DNA of 64,000 nt. It comes from Planctomycetota bacterium. Lineage in GTDB: Bacteria; Planctomycetota; Planctomycetia; Gemmatales; Gemmataceae. Location of the stretch: contig JACOUH010000032.1 of NCBI GenBank assembly GCA_016177925.1, positions 1 to 64,000 on the forward strand. Direction: 5' to 3'. The position numbers were made by a program, and so were the translations under genes. Below, one piece after another: positions 46,709 through 56,141 of this stretch (position 1 is its first letter; each line of letters opens with the position of its first letter). The notes under the pieces are model-generated. The model saw nothing but the letters and a program-made list of their open reading frames with translations. It did not search any database and was not told the DNA's origin.

Positions 46709-49700
46709 CTAGCGCAGGGTCGGCCGCACTTCCTCTGCCGAGGCGGCCCGCCATAGCCGGACGGTCCCGTCCTCGCACCCCGCGGCCAGGGCTCGGCCGT
46801 CCGAGGAGAACGCCACGGCCCACACGGCTGTCCGCGAGACCGGGAGTGCCGCCCACGGCTCCGCCCGGTCCGCGTCCCACAAGATCACCGTCTGGTCGCT
46901 CGCCCCGGACGCCAGCCGCCGGCCGTCCGGGGAGAACGCCACCGCCCGCACCAGCCCCGTGTGCCCTCGCCCCGTCGCCCGCAGCGCGCCCGTCTCCGCG
47001 TCCCAGAACCGCACCAGCCGCTCCGCCGCGGTCGCCACGGTCCGCCCGTCCGGGGAGAAGCATACCGACCAGACCGTCTGTCGTTCCCCGTGCCCGTCCA
47101 ATGTGACCCGCACGGTCCCGCTCGCCACGTCCCACAGCCGGGCGGTCCCGTCGGCCGCGGCGCTGGCCAGCGTCCGTCCGTCCGGCGCGAAGGCCAGCGA
47201 CCGCACCGGTCCGGTGTGGCCCGTCAGGCGGCCGCGCTCCTTCCCGGCGGCCAGGTCCCACAGGCGGATCGAGTCGTCCCCCGCCCCCAGGGCCAGCGTC
47301 CGCCCATCCGGGCTGATCGCCGCGGCCAGCAGTTCCGCGTCCACCGGGCGGACGTGAAGCCGTTCCTTCCCGGTCCGCGGGTCCCATACGGTCAGCTCTC
47401 CCCCCTGGTTCCGCAAGAGGCCTGGGGCCTGGGACGGGCAGGCCGCCGCCAGGGCCGTTCCGTCCCGCGCGAAGGCCAGGCCATACACGGTCCCGTGCCG
47501 CTCTTCGAGTTCGAGCCCCGGCCGGCCGGTCGCCACGTCCCACAGGCGGACCGTCCGGTCGACGCTACCGCTGGCCAGCGTCTTCCCGTCTGGGGCAAAC
47601 GCCAGGCTGAGCACGAAGTGACCGTGGCCGCGGAGGACCTCGCGCGGCTGCCGGTCCGGGCCGTCCCAGAGGAGCACCTCGCCCCCCGACCCGGCCGAGA
47701 TCATCGTCTGGCCGTCGGGGGTGAAGGCGATCGCCGAGACGCTCGCCGAGTGCCCGCGGAGAATGGTCGCCTTCCGCGACGGGCCGGTTAACTCCCACAG
47801 CCGGACCGACTGGTCGCTGGACACCGACGCCAGCGCACTCCCATCCGGGGCGAACGCGACCTCGTTGACGATCCCGGCATGACCGTCCAAAAACCCCAGG
47901 TGCTTGCCGGTGGCCGGGTCCCACAGGCCGATCCGGCCGTCGTAACTTCCGCTCGCCAGCCGCTTGCCGTCCTTGTCGAACGCCACCGCCCAGACCGGCC
48001 CCCGGTGCAACTCGCGGCGGACCACCCGCTCCCGCCGCGGTTCCACGTTCCACAGCCGAACCGCGGTGTTGATCGTGCCAACGGCCAGCGTCTTGCCGTT
48101 CGGGGCGAAGGCCAGGGAGACGGCGTAGTCGCCGAAGCTGAGCGTCTCCGACGCTGTCTCCCGCCCGGCCTGCGGGTCCCAGAACTTGAGCGTCCCGTCC
48201 GCCCCTGCGCTGGCCAGCAGCCTGCCTCCCGGAGCGAACGCCACGGCCGTCACCCGTTGCTTGTGGCCGGGCAACTCGCGGCGCAGCTCCCCGGTGCCCG
48301 GGTCGAACAGCCGGATCGTTCCGGAGCCGGCCGGCCCCTCCCCGCCGACCGCCAGGAGCCGGCCGTCCGCGGAGAAGGCGAGGCCGTTCACCGTCCCGGG
48401 CAGCGGCGGCAGGGTGTGCAAGAGCCGCCGGCCCGGCAGGTCCCAGATTCGCACCGCCCGGTCGCTCCCGCCGGTGGCCAGTCGGGTCCCGTCCCGGCTG
48501 ACCGCCACCTTTCGGACCGTGCCGATGTGGCCGTCCAGCCTGGCCCGGTGCCGGCTCGACTCGTGCCAGAGGTGATACCACTCGAACCCGCGCAGGTCCG
48601 GGCTCATGCTGCGCAGCAGGTCGCGGACCCCTCCGGCCTGCCCGGACGCGAACGCCTGCTGGGCGAAGGCGAGGTCGCGGGTGTACCGGCTCCGCCGCTC
48701 CAGGTCCTCGGCCCGGGCTCGCTCGGTCTCCGCCTCCGCCTTGCGACGTTCGGCCTCCGCCAGGGCGGCCTCCAGCCGGCCGGCATACGCCCAGCGCACT
48801 CCCAGCGCCACGACCACCGCCAGGGCCAGCACCGAGACGACCATCAGTGCCGCTGCCGCCGGTCGCCGCCGTACCCACCGCACCGCCCGCTCCCATCCCG
48901 GGACCGGCCGGGCGCGGATCGGCTCGTCGTTTAACCAGCGGCGCAAGTCGGCCGCCAGCTCGGTTGCGGTGAGGTAGCGGCGGTCCGGCTTCTTCTCCAG
49001 GCACTTCAGGCAGATCGTTTCGAGGTCACGGGGTACGCGGGGGTTGAGCTTGCGGGGGGCGGGCGGCTCCTCGCGCTCGATCTGGACCACCAGCATCCGC
49101 ACGTTGCCCCGGAACGGCAGTTCCCCGGTCAGCAGCCGGAACAGGATGACCCCCAGGGAATAGATGTCGGTGCGGGCGTCGGCCTGGTGGGCCTCGCCGC
49201 GGGCTTGTTCCGGCGACATGTAGGCCGGCGTCCCAAGGATGCGCCCCTCGACAGTCACCGTGACTTCGCCGGCCGTGCGCCGGGCCAGCCCGAAGTCCAT
49301 CAGGCGCGGCTCGCCGTCCAGGTCGAGCATGATGTTGCCCGGCTTGAGGTCGCGGTGGATCACGCCCGCCTGGTGGGCGTGGTGCAGGGCGTCGGCGACT
49401 TTGGCGCACAGCACCGCTGCTTCGCGGACCGTGGGCTGCTGGCCGGTCAGCCAATCGGCGAGCGTGGCCCCTTGCACGAAGTCGCTGACGATGTAGATGG
49501 TGTCCCCCTCCCGGCCGACCTCGTGGACGCCGACGAGGTGCGGATGCTTGAGCCGGGCGGCCGCGCGGGCCTCGCGGAAGAACATCTCGGCCTCGTCGGC
49601 GGTGAGCTGGCCCTTGCGGGGAATCTTGACGGCGACGGTACGGTCGAGCGCCGTGTCGCGGGCCTTCCACACCGCCCCGAACGCTCCCGCCCCGACCTGC

Positions 49701-49870
49701 TCAATCAACTCGAAGCGGCCGATCCGGCGGACCGGCTCCTCCACGTAGGGAGTCGTTCGCTCGCCAACCAGGCTGAAGGTGCCCCCACAGTAGCCGCAGG
49801 TGATACTCCCGAAGTCGCTATCGTCCTCGACGTCGATGTGCTCATGACAGTGTACGCAACGGACTTGCAT
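46709..49870 (-). CDS. Zinc-ribbon Ser/Thr protein kinase with 14 WD40 repeats
   Basis: A 1053-residue membrane kinase. A four-cysteine ribbon (CVHCHEHIDV, CGYCGGTF) is followed by a Hanks-type kinase (about 49-315): GAGAFGAVWKARD, VAVKIPRK, VIHRDLKPGNIML, MDFGLARR, GTPAYMSPEQARGE. One membrane helix (AAALMVVSVLALAVVVALGV) and a charged helical linker lead to 14 WD40 repeats such as SLAFAPDGKTLASGSVDRTV, enough for two seven-bladed propellers outside the membrane. A sensor kinase role is inferred. The ribosome-binding site is weak. Confidence 0.9.
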   Translation of the reverse strand: MQVRCVHCHEHIDVEDDSDFGSITCGYCGGTFSLVGERTTPYVEEPVRRIGRFELIEQVGAGAFGAVWKARDTALDRTVAVKIPRKGQLTADEAEMFFREARAAARLKHPHLVGVHEVGREGDTIYIVSDFVQGATLADWLTGQQPTVREAAVLCAKVADALHHAHQAGVIHRDLKPGNIMLDLDGEPRLMDFGLARRTAGEVTVTVEGRILGTPAYMSPEQARGEAHQADARTDIYSLGVILFRLLTGELPFRGNVRMLVVQIEREEPPAPRKLNPRVPRDLETICLKCLEKKPDRRYLTATELAADLRRWLNDEPIRARPVPGWERAVRWVRRRPAAAALMVVSVLALAVVVALGVRWAYAGRLEAALAEAERRKAEAETERARAEDLERRSRYTRDLAFAQQAFASGQAGGVRDLLRSMSPDLRGFEWYHLWHESSRHRARLDGHIGTVRKVAVSRDGTRLATGGSDRAVRIWDLPGRRLLHTLPPLPGTVNGLAFSADGRLLAVGGEGPAGSGTIRLFDPGTGELRRELPGHKQRVTAVAFAPGGRLLASAGADGTLKFWDPQAGRETASETLSFGDYAVSLAFAPNGKTLAVGTINTAVRLWNVEPRRERVVRRELHRGPVWAVAFDKDGKRLASGSYDGRIGLWDPATGKHLGFLDGHAGIVNEVAFAPDGSALASVSSDQSVRLWELTGPSRKATILRGHSASVSAIAFTPDGQTMISAGSGGEVLLWDGPDRQPREVLRGHGHFVLSLAFAPDGKTLASGSVDRTVRLWDVATGRPGLELEERHGTVYGLAFARDGTALAAACPSQAPGLLRNQGGELTVWDPRTGKERLHVRPVDAELLAAAISPDGRTLALGAGDDSIRLWDLAAGKERGRLTGHTGPVRSLAFAPDGRTLASAAADGTARLWDVASGTVRVTLDGHGERQTVWSVCFSPDGRTVATAAERLVRFWDAETGALRATGRGHTGLVRAVAFSPDGRRLASGASDQTVILWDADRAEPWAALPVSRTAVWAVAFSSDGRALAAGCEDGTVRLWRAASAEEVRPTLR

Positions 49871-49974
49871 GAGTGGTGGTTCCCAGGAAATACCGAACGC
49901 CAGTGGCCCGGCGGCCCCTGTTTCCTGTTTTTCTCCCCTCGAGCATTTTACAGGCGGGTGGAGCGACGGACACA

Positions 49975-50061
49975 AGCCCCAAGCGCCAGCGACGGAACCC
50001 GAGGTCCCCCGCGCTGGCGCTTGGGGCTGAGGTCCGCCAGCGAGGGCGGCCCTCGCTGGCG
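49975..50061. repeat. Two adjacent inverted repeats
   Basis: Arms 49975-49991 (AGCCCCAAGCGCCAGCG) and 50012-50028 are perfect 17-bp complements. Immediately after, 50035-50047 and 50049-50061 (CGCCAGCGAGGGC) form a second 13-bp palindrome that continues into CTTCGGGTTAGTGTG, the word also seen near 15,320. Confidence 0.82.
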
Positions 50062-50461
50062 CTTCGGGTTAGTGTGGGACGATCATCCGTGCCGGGGGAA
50101 TACACCCGCTCACAAACTGCTCGGGGGGTCGTCGACCTTCGGGGGACGGGTTGGAGTGCCGGATCAAGGGAGGTCTTGGGCAACGGGTCAGGGGCAGTGT
50201 GCCTGCCAGCCTGCCAACGTCAAGGGGTAGTTGGCAGGCTGCCTCAGCCGCCACAAGTGCTTGATTTTCAAGCTACTTGCGTCGTGTCGAAGGGGCAGTC
50301 TGCCAGCCTGCCAGGGGGTCTCAGGTGCTCTCCGCCACGGCTGCGCGGCGGACACACCAATGCCCTGCAAACCGTCCCCGTTCCGAACTGGCTTCCTTGC
50401 CCCTGCACGGGCCGTCAAACTCCTTCATCGGCCGCACCAGGCGGCACGGGTCGCCTTGTCG
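50062..50461. other. 400-base gap with one more inverted repeat
   Basis: No gene is credible. CAGCCTGCCAAC (50207-50218) and its complement (50230-50241) form a hairpin, and nearby copies of CAGCCTGCCA without partners suggest decayed repeats. It may contain the promoter of the kinase gene toward 49,870; no clear boxes were seen. Confidence 0.5.
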
Positions 50462-53400
50462 TTACTGGAGCGTTTCCCAGTACGGCACGACGGGGGCGTA
50501 GGCGGGCGACGTCGGATCGAATAACGGCTGCGGCCCCGGGTTGCCTGGCATCGTGATGCTGAAGCCTTGGCTGTGCGGCCGCAGGAATATGGCCTGGAAG
50601 CTGTTCGCCGGAAGGGTCGAGCCGGGGTCCAGGCTGCTCGCGGTGACGACGACCGTCTCCTCGTTCGCCGAACCGCGGTCGACCACGAGGATCGACCCCT
50701 TCTGTATGCTCCACGTCCCAGAGCCGCCGCCGCTGTAGGTAATTGACCCGCTAAGGCCCGGCGGGGCGTTGACGGTGATCGTCTGGGCCCCGGCCTGCGT
50801 CACCGCGGTCGTCGAACTGGTCAGCTGCGGTGCCAGCACCAGCTGCGTGCGATCGACGATGCAGAAGAAGCGGTGCCGGATGTTCGTGGCCGTGCTGGCA
50901 CCGATCTCCGCCCCGAGCTTGACCGGGATCGTTGAGGGGTCCTTGACCTCGAAGAAGCCGACCGTCAACCAGACACCGAAGGTGTTGCTCCGCGTCGTCA
51001 GGTTGTTGTAGACCTTGGTCAGCATGTCGTACTGGAGGTACGGGTGGGTGATCGTCACATTCCCACTAGGGGTCTGTGAGGTGGTAACCTGGAACAGACG
51101 CTGGGGGTTGGCCCCACTCGGGTCCTGCAAGCGGAAGACCGTGTCCTCCAGGCCGCGCCCTTTGTTGTTGCCGCTGGCAAGGGCGGCCTGCAGATCGGTG
51201 TTGGGCAGGTGGCCGACCCCCGCCAGCTCGAGGAACGGACGATCCCCCGAGTCAATCTTGTTGCTGCCCAGATTGGGCGTGCGCGACGCGAGAAGAGCGT
51301 TCCACATGTTCTTCACGTCGATGTCCGAGAAGGCGTTCGGGCCGGTCGCCGGCGAAATCGCAGCGTCGCACAGGGCCTGGAAGACCTCCAGTTCCCAGAT
51401 GGTGTTGATGTTGAGCTTGCCCGGCGTTCGGCCGCGCGGCGAGATGCGGGCTGCACGATCGGCGACCTCGAGGAAGGAGAACAGCCGCCACAGCCGGTGC
51501 GAGTTGGGAGGGGTCGCAGCCGGCAAATCCTCGTCGAACCACGGGACGCGGTGCCTCTGGGAGGCCCCCGCGTTGATGAACGCGTGGGTCAACTCGTGCG
51601 GCCGGAAGCCGGAGACGTGCAGCAGTTCCGCGGGGCTGACCGGGGTCCGATCGAGGTGGACCAGCCAGTCGGGCGGGCTGGCCGTCGCCGCGGGGTCGTT
51701 GGGTTGGCCGAATGTGTGTGTTGTCGCGTTGCCCTTTCTTGTCTGCTTGCCGACCTGGCTCTTATCCGAGGCATACGGCTGCGACTTGCCGGTCGAGAAA
51801 TTGGTTGGCGCGTTCGACGCGTCCCAGAGCCGCACCCCCTCCAGGTAGTCAACGGTGATGTACGGGTTGTAGGTCGTGTCGACTACCGGATTGCCGGTTA
51901 TCGGATCGAGTTTGGTCTGATTGGGGTTGGGCGGCAGGTGCGGGTTGGCCAGCCGCCGCAGCAGAATCGTCACGCCGTTGGTCTGGTCGGCGAGGAAAGC
52001 TGGGTCCGGGGCGTTGTTGATGCGGGTGCCCTCGTAGCGCATTCCCATGGTCCCGGCCTTATACGGGCACTGATACCAGGGCGTCGCGGCCGGCACCGAG
52101 TCGGGGGCGTTCACGTTGATCGAGTTGTTCCGCGTATTGGGCGCGTTGGTCGCGAGGTTCCCCCCGGTGAGCCCATCAGGCCCCACCAGGAAGGAGCCGC
52201 CAGTCTGCGGGTCGACCTGTGTCGGGGGGTTCACCGTGGGATCGCCAACGGTAATCGCAGGTTGGGACGTGAAGGTCCCCTCGTTGCGAATAGTCCCCGG
52301 AGTACCCGCTACATTGCCGCTTATGTTCCACGGAGTGCCGCTGGTCTCGGTCTGGGAGATCACGACCTTGTAGATGCTGTAGTCGGTCCCCATCTGGTTA
52401 TTGATGGTTTTGTGGTAGAGCGGGATCTTCTGTTCGTTGGCGTCGTTCTCCTGCGGCTGCGTGTTGCCGTTGGTCACCTGCTTCGGGAAGGGGGAGAACA
52501 ATTCGGCCCAGACCTGCACGATGGCGGGGTCGTTGGGGAGGGCAGTGGCCGACACCTGGTACTCGGCGAGGGCTTCATTGAGGACGACGGGCGGCAGCTC
52601 GGTGCCGAACACCCAGTATTTGAGCACCAGCTCGCCGTTGTTGTTCTTATCACTGTTGGCACTGTAGTCCGTGACCGCCAGGTCGTTCCCCGTGAAGAAC
52701 TTGTAGGCGATCGCGTAGTAGTTGAAGGGCGTGCTGATCTCGTCCTCGTCGATGAAGTCAACGATGTTGACCGCCAGCTGACCCAGCCAGCGCAGGCGGG
52801 CCAACTCGTCGGGCGTTGGGGCAGCCGCGTTTTGGGGACCATCGACCCCAGTGACGATGAGCAGCCGGCGGTAGATCTCGGCCGCCAGGCTCTGCCGCGC
52901 CTGCTGGGCGCTCTCATACTGCTGCTGGACCTGGGTCGCCGTGTACGGCAGCCCCGTGCTGGGGTCGATCGCGTAGGCGTTCGAGTTGTCGTACCGGCCG
53001 TTGTAGCCCTTGAGCATTGGGGTCCCTGCCGGGCCGCCCTGGTGCGGGTAGCGCGGCAGGAGCTGGCCGAGGTCGACCTTCTCCAGCGCTGCCGTGAACG
53101 AACGCCAATCGACAGCCGGGTTGGGGGCGCCGCCCGGCAGGTAGTTCGGCTGGCCCGGAGTGCGAAAGTCGCTAATGGCTGGCACGGTCCTGGTGGTGTC
53201 GAGGCGCGTGGCGAGCGACGGGAAAGCGGTCGCCGGACCGTAGGGGACGCCGTCCAGGTTGGCCCCCGGCGAGAGGTACTGCGATGGCTGGTCGCGGTAC
53301 AGCCACGGCGCCAGGCCGAGCCGGTTGACGTCCATGCTGAGCGTGGTGACCATCTGCCGGCGGCGCAAGTTGGCGAGCTGGTCCGCGGCCGGCAGCGCCG

Positions 53401-54844
53401 GATCGGTGGTGAAGTTCTGCGGGCACAGCGTCGCTACCACGGCGGACATCGCATCGCTACCGCTCGCTCCGCTGTACAGGAGCTTCTTCATGTCGGCGAC
53501 GGGCAGCCGCGTGTCGTCAGCGACCGGCTGGAAGTAGTCGTACAACACCGCATGGTTCGTCCGGGCTAACAGGCTGCCATTGTCGTAGCCCTTGGGGAAG
53601 TTCGGGAACGGGAATAGCGCCGTCGCCAGCGGGGACGAGATCGGGCCTGTCGGGGCGTTCGAGTTGGTTTCGTCAGCGCCGTTGAGGTCGACCTGGTTGA
53701 AGAAACGCGGCGCATAAATCGTCGACGCAGAGCCGGTGCCGTCGCCGGGCTGGCTTCCGCTCGTTGGCTGGGCGACCGCCTGCCCGTAGCGGCCCGACGT
53801 CGCCGGCGAGGTGCTGGTGCTGCCCCGGAACAGGTTCCGCCACTCGGTGGGATCGCGCTGGGAGTTGAGCATCTGAGCGAGGCTGACCTCCCACTTGCCG
53901 TAGCCGCGGTTGGAGCTGTGCCAGGGGGTCCCGGAGGTAGAGGCGCCCATCAGGTTGCCGGCCGTGTTGAGGTTGATGCGGTTGTCGAGGTCCTCGACGT
54001 AGAAGGCGAACAGCGGCTTGTACTTGGAGCCATCCGGCGCCGTCTGCACCGGGTAGCCGAGGTCGATCCAGATGCTGTCGTTGCCGCCAGGGGCGTTGAT
54101 CCGATTCTTGACGTCGCCGGTGAGGTCCGAGGGGTAGGGGAAGCTGGGATCCATATCGGCCGGCCGCGGGCGCAGCGTCAGGTACTTGCCGGTGGGGCTG
54201 GTCGCCAGCCAGTTCGGATTGCTCGGAGCGAGTGTCCCGAACAGCCAGGGGCGATGGAACGAGGGCATCATCAGGGTGCCGTTCGCCCGGGCGGCGCCGA
54301 GGAACAGGTTATTCAGATCGGGATAGGTATGGGAGGCGTTGGCCCCCCCCGTGTGCGGGCCGCGTGCGTTGAGATTGGTCGGATCGGTCCGCGTCCCGAG
54401 TCGCTCGGGGTCGCGAAGGATGTTGTCGCTTTTGAAATACGTGTAGTTGACTAGCTGGTAGTCGTCGAGGCCGCCGAAGGCGGCGACCTGGTTGTAGTGG
54501 AGCCGGCCGGTGCCGTTATAGGGCTGGAGGTTGAGCACCTGGTCGTTGTAGCCGTACATGGTGCGGGCGAGGCTGTGTCCGCGCAGGGCCGACTGTACCC
54601 CGCTGAGGTCGTCCGGGACATCGTAGATCAGCTGCCCGATGGCCCAGCGGAACAGGGGGTCCGCCCCACCCCCGCTGTACGGGTTCCGCTGCAGGGCCTC
54701 GCGGAAGTTGACCGAGGCGGAGTGGTTCTTCTGGGCGAAGAAGACGAAGGTGATGCCGACGATGGCAAACAGCGTGAGCAGCGCCAGCACCACCATGAGG
54801 ATCACGGCGCGGCGCCGTTCCTCGGCGTGTCTCGGTCGCAACAT
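50462..54844 (-). CDS. Very large PilX/GspK-like pseudopilus protein
   Basis: A 1460-residue protein. The N-terminus RRRAVILMVVLALLTLFAIV, GITFVFFAQ is the single helix of PilX/GspK-type minor pseudopilins, which lack the GFTLxE peptidase site. The remainder is Asn/Pro/Thr-rich and contains a segment PRGRTPGKLNINTIWELEVF reminiscent of the GspK GKxNLNTA region. GspK is usually near 320 residues, so this is over four times longer. It is last in the leftward secretion/pilus cluster, after five pseudopilin genes. AAGGAG precedes the ATG at 54844. Confidence 0.7.
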   Translation of the reverse strand: MLRPRHAEERRRAVILMVVLALLTLFAIVGITFVFFAQKNHSASVNFREALQRNPYSGGGADPLFRWAIGQLIYDVPDDLSGVQSALRGHSLARTMYGYNDQVLNLQPYNGTGRLHYNQVAAFGGLDDYQLVNYTYFKSDNILRDPERLGTRTDPTNLNARGPHTGGANASHTYPDLNNLFLGAARANGTLMMPSFHRPWLFGTLAPSNPNWLATSPTGKYLTLRPRPADMDPSFPYPSDLTGDVKNRINAPGGNDSIWIDLGYPVQTAPDGSKYKPLFAFYVEDLDNRINLNTAGNLMGASTSGTPWHSSNRGYGKWEVSLAQMLNSQRDPTEWRNLFRGSTSTSPATSGRYGQAVAQPTSGSQPGDGTGSASTIYAPRFFNQVDLNGADETNSNAPTGPISSPLATALFPFPNFPKGYDNGSLLARTNHAVLYDYFQPVADDTRLPVADMKKLLYSGASGSDAMSAVVATLCPQNFTTDPALPAADQLANLRRRQMVTTLSMDVNRLGLAPWLYRDQPSQYLSPGANLDGVPYGPATAFPSLATRLDTTRTVPAISDFRTPGQPNYLPGGAPNPAVDWRSFTAALEKVDLGQLLPRYPHQGGPAGTPMLKGYNGRYDNSNAYAIDPSTGLPYTATQVQQQYESAQQARQSLAAEIYRRLLIVTGVDGPQNAAAPTPDELARLRWLGQLAVNIVDFIDEDEISTPFNYYAIAYKFFTGNDLAVTDYSANSDKNNNGELVLKYWVFGTELPPVVLNEALAEYQVSATALPNDPAIVQVWAELFSPFPKQVTNGNTQPQENDANEQKIPLYHKTINNQMGTDYSIYKVVISQTETSGTPWNISGNVAGTPGTIRNEGTFTSQPAITVGDPTVNPPTQVDPQTGGSFLVGPDGLTGGNLATNAPNTRNNSINVNAPDSVPAATPWYQCPYKAGTMGMRYEGTRINNAPDPAFLADQTNGVTILLRRLANPHLPPNPNQTKLDPITGNPVVDTTYNPYITVDYLEGVRLWDASNAPTNFSTGKSQPYASDKSQVGKQTRKGNATTHTFGQPNDPAATASPPDWLVHLDRTPVSPAELLHVSGFRPHELTHAFINAGASQRHRVPWFDEDLPAATPPNSHRLWRLFSFLEVADRAARISPRGRTPGKLNINTIWELEVFQALCDAAISPATGPNAFSDIDVKNMWNALLASRTPNLGSNKIDSGDRPFLELAGVGHLPNTDLQAALASGNNKGRGLEDTVFRLQDPSGANPQRLFQVTTSQTPSGNVTITHPYLQYDMLTKVYNNLTTRSNTFGVWLTVGFFEVKDPSTIPVKLGAEIGASTATNIRHRFFCIVDRTQLVLAPQLTSSTTAVTQAGAQTITVNAPPGLSGSITYSGGGSGTWSIQKGSILVVDRGSANEETVVVTASSLDPGSTLPANSFQAIFLRPHSQGFSITMPGNPGPQPLFDPTSPAYAPVVPYWETLQ

Positions 54845-54906
54845 GGTCTCGACTCCTTGGGCCGCCAGGGCGAACGGTACTGGCGGGACGGGCGGCACAC
54901 TTTTGC

Positions 54907-54963
54907 AGTAGGTCAGGCTTTCTAGCCTGACAGGTTTTGTCAGGCTAGAAAGCCTGACCTACT
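54907..54963. repeat. 26-bp perfect inverted repeat (CAGGCTAGAAAGCCTGAC family)
   Basis: Arms 54907-54932 and 54938-54963 are complementary around GGTTT; each arm itself contains the mirror CAGGCT/AGCCTG. The same arm appears at the start of the window. It sits between the last two genes of the pseudopilus cluster. Confidence 0.85.
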
Positions 54964-54986
54964 TTTTGAAGCAACGACACCAGGGG

Positions 54987-56057
54987 TCACATATCCTGGA
55001 TAACGGTTATCTGCCGGGTCTGTTCGGTCTTGGCGTCCCAGACTCGGATGGTGATCTGCAACGCACGGATCTGCAGGTTGGCGGCCGGGGTTATGGCCGT
55101 GTCGTAGGCCGTCCCGCCCACATCGGTGAAGCTGTAGTTGTTGGCGTACAGAACCTGGACCTGGAACGAGATCACGTCCGCTAGCACCCGGTCGATCCCA
55201 CTGCTCAGCGGGGTGCGGTCGATGAGGTACAACTGAGTGACCGGATCGAGACGCATCCCGCCGCGGTGGGGGGCGGGCGGTGGCAACGGCGGCGGCTGCG
55301 GCAGCGGGACGACATCCTTGGAGTTGTTGAAGTACAGGAAGTTCGACGCATTTGGGTCGACCTCGCAGCTCACTTCCGGGTAGGAGGCAATGTTGTTGTT
55401 CTGGGCCGATACCCGGTTCGTGGTGTTGATCGCGGTATTGTCCTGTACGAGCAGGCGGACACGCCGGTGCAGGGTGAACAGCTGCGTGCTGCCGCCAGCG
55501 GCGAAGACGTACCCGCCGGTGGCCGGGTCGATCATCGGAGAGAGGAACCAGGCGATCTCGGCCCACGGGCTCAGGAACAGGCCGGACTGCTTGTAGTTGG
55601 GTGGTGACAGCGACTCGAGGGGCGAGCCGCTGGGCACCGAGGTTGACAGGAACTGCCTGATGCGGCTGCTCGGCCCGGCGCCCGTGTTGATGGTGAAGAG
55701 CAGGGCGTGGTCGGTCGCGAAGTACGAGTAGACGAGGTCGGAATCCTGGCCCTCCGGCTGGGAGCTCTTGGTTTGCTCGATGCGGAAGAAGCCCTCTGTG
55801 ACAACCGGGTTGTTTGGGGCCCCCAGTTGGCTCAACTTGACCGGGCCGTTGCCAGCAACGAGGTGCTGCGCGATGAGGTCTTCGCGGAGCGGAACGACAG
55901 CGGTCCGCAGGTTCTCCTGCAAGTCGCCGATGGCCTTGAGCTGGCGGAACGTCCCCAGTCCCTCGACGAACGCCTGGGAAATGATCGACATGATCAGCAC
56001 GATCAGGGCCATGGCGACCAGCAGCTCGACGATTGTGAAGCCTTGTCGACGACGCAT
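54987..56057 (-). CDS. Pseudopilin, PilW/GspJ-like
   Basis: A 356-residue protein with the prepilin motif RRRQGFTIVELLVAMALIVL at residues 2-21; cleavage is expected after Gly. The rest is soluble (EGLGTFRQLKAIGDLQENLR, REDLIAQHLV). Larger than typical GspJ (about 200). A TTG 15 bases earlier is an unlikely start; the ATG at 56057 has GAGAGA upstream. Fourth of the minor subunits in cluster order. Confidence 0.8.
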   Translation of the reverse strand: MRRRQGFTIVELLVAMALIVLIMSIISQAFVEGLGTFRQLKAIGDLQENLRTAVVPLREDLIAQHLVAGNGPVKLSQLGAPNNPVVTEGFFRIEQTKSSQPEGQDSDLVYSYFATDHALLFTINTGAGPSSRIRQFLSTSVPSGSPLESLSPPNYKQSGLFLSPWAEIAWFLSPMIDPATGGYVFAAGGSTQLFTLHRRVRLLVQDNTAINTTNRVSAQNNNIASYPEVSCEVDPNASNFLYFNNSKDVVPLPQPPPLPPPAPHRGGMRLDPVTQLYLIDRTPLSSGIDRVLADVISFQVQVLYANNYSFTDVGGTAYDTAITPAANLQIRALQITIRVWDAKTEQTRQITVIQDM

Positions 56058-56089
56058 GGGAATCTCTCTCAATCCGGCGAGCCGTGTCT

Positions 56090-56126
56090 TCCTCCCCTCT
56101 CCGCCGAAGTGGGGGAGAGGGGAGGA
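56090..56126. repeat. 13-bp inverted repeat
   Basis: TCCTCCCCTCTCC (56090-56102) and its complement (56114-56126) around 11 bases, in the gap between two pseudopilin genes. An A-run follows on the plus strand, the wrong side for a leftward terminator. Confidence 0.65.
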
Positions 56127-56141
56127 AAAAAGCGGGGGCTG

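Noticed and set aside
46709-48600. GGACGGT-like words in the WD40 region of the kinase gene
   Set aside because: They arise from the repeated codons for PDGRT-type loops in WD40 repeats and are not clustered as in the element's iteron-like array.
56090-56132. Hairpin plus A/T run as a terminator between pseudopilin genes
   Set aside because: For leftward transcription the T-run precedes the stem instead of following it, so it is recorded only as an inverted repeat.
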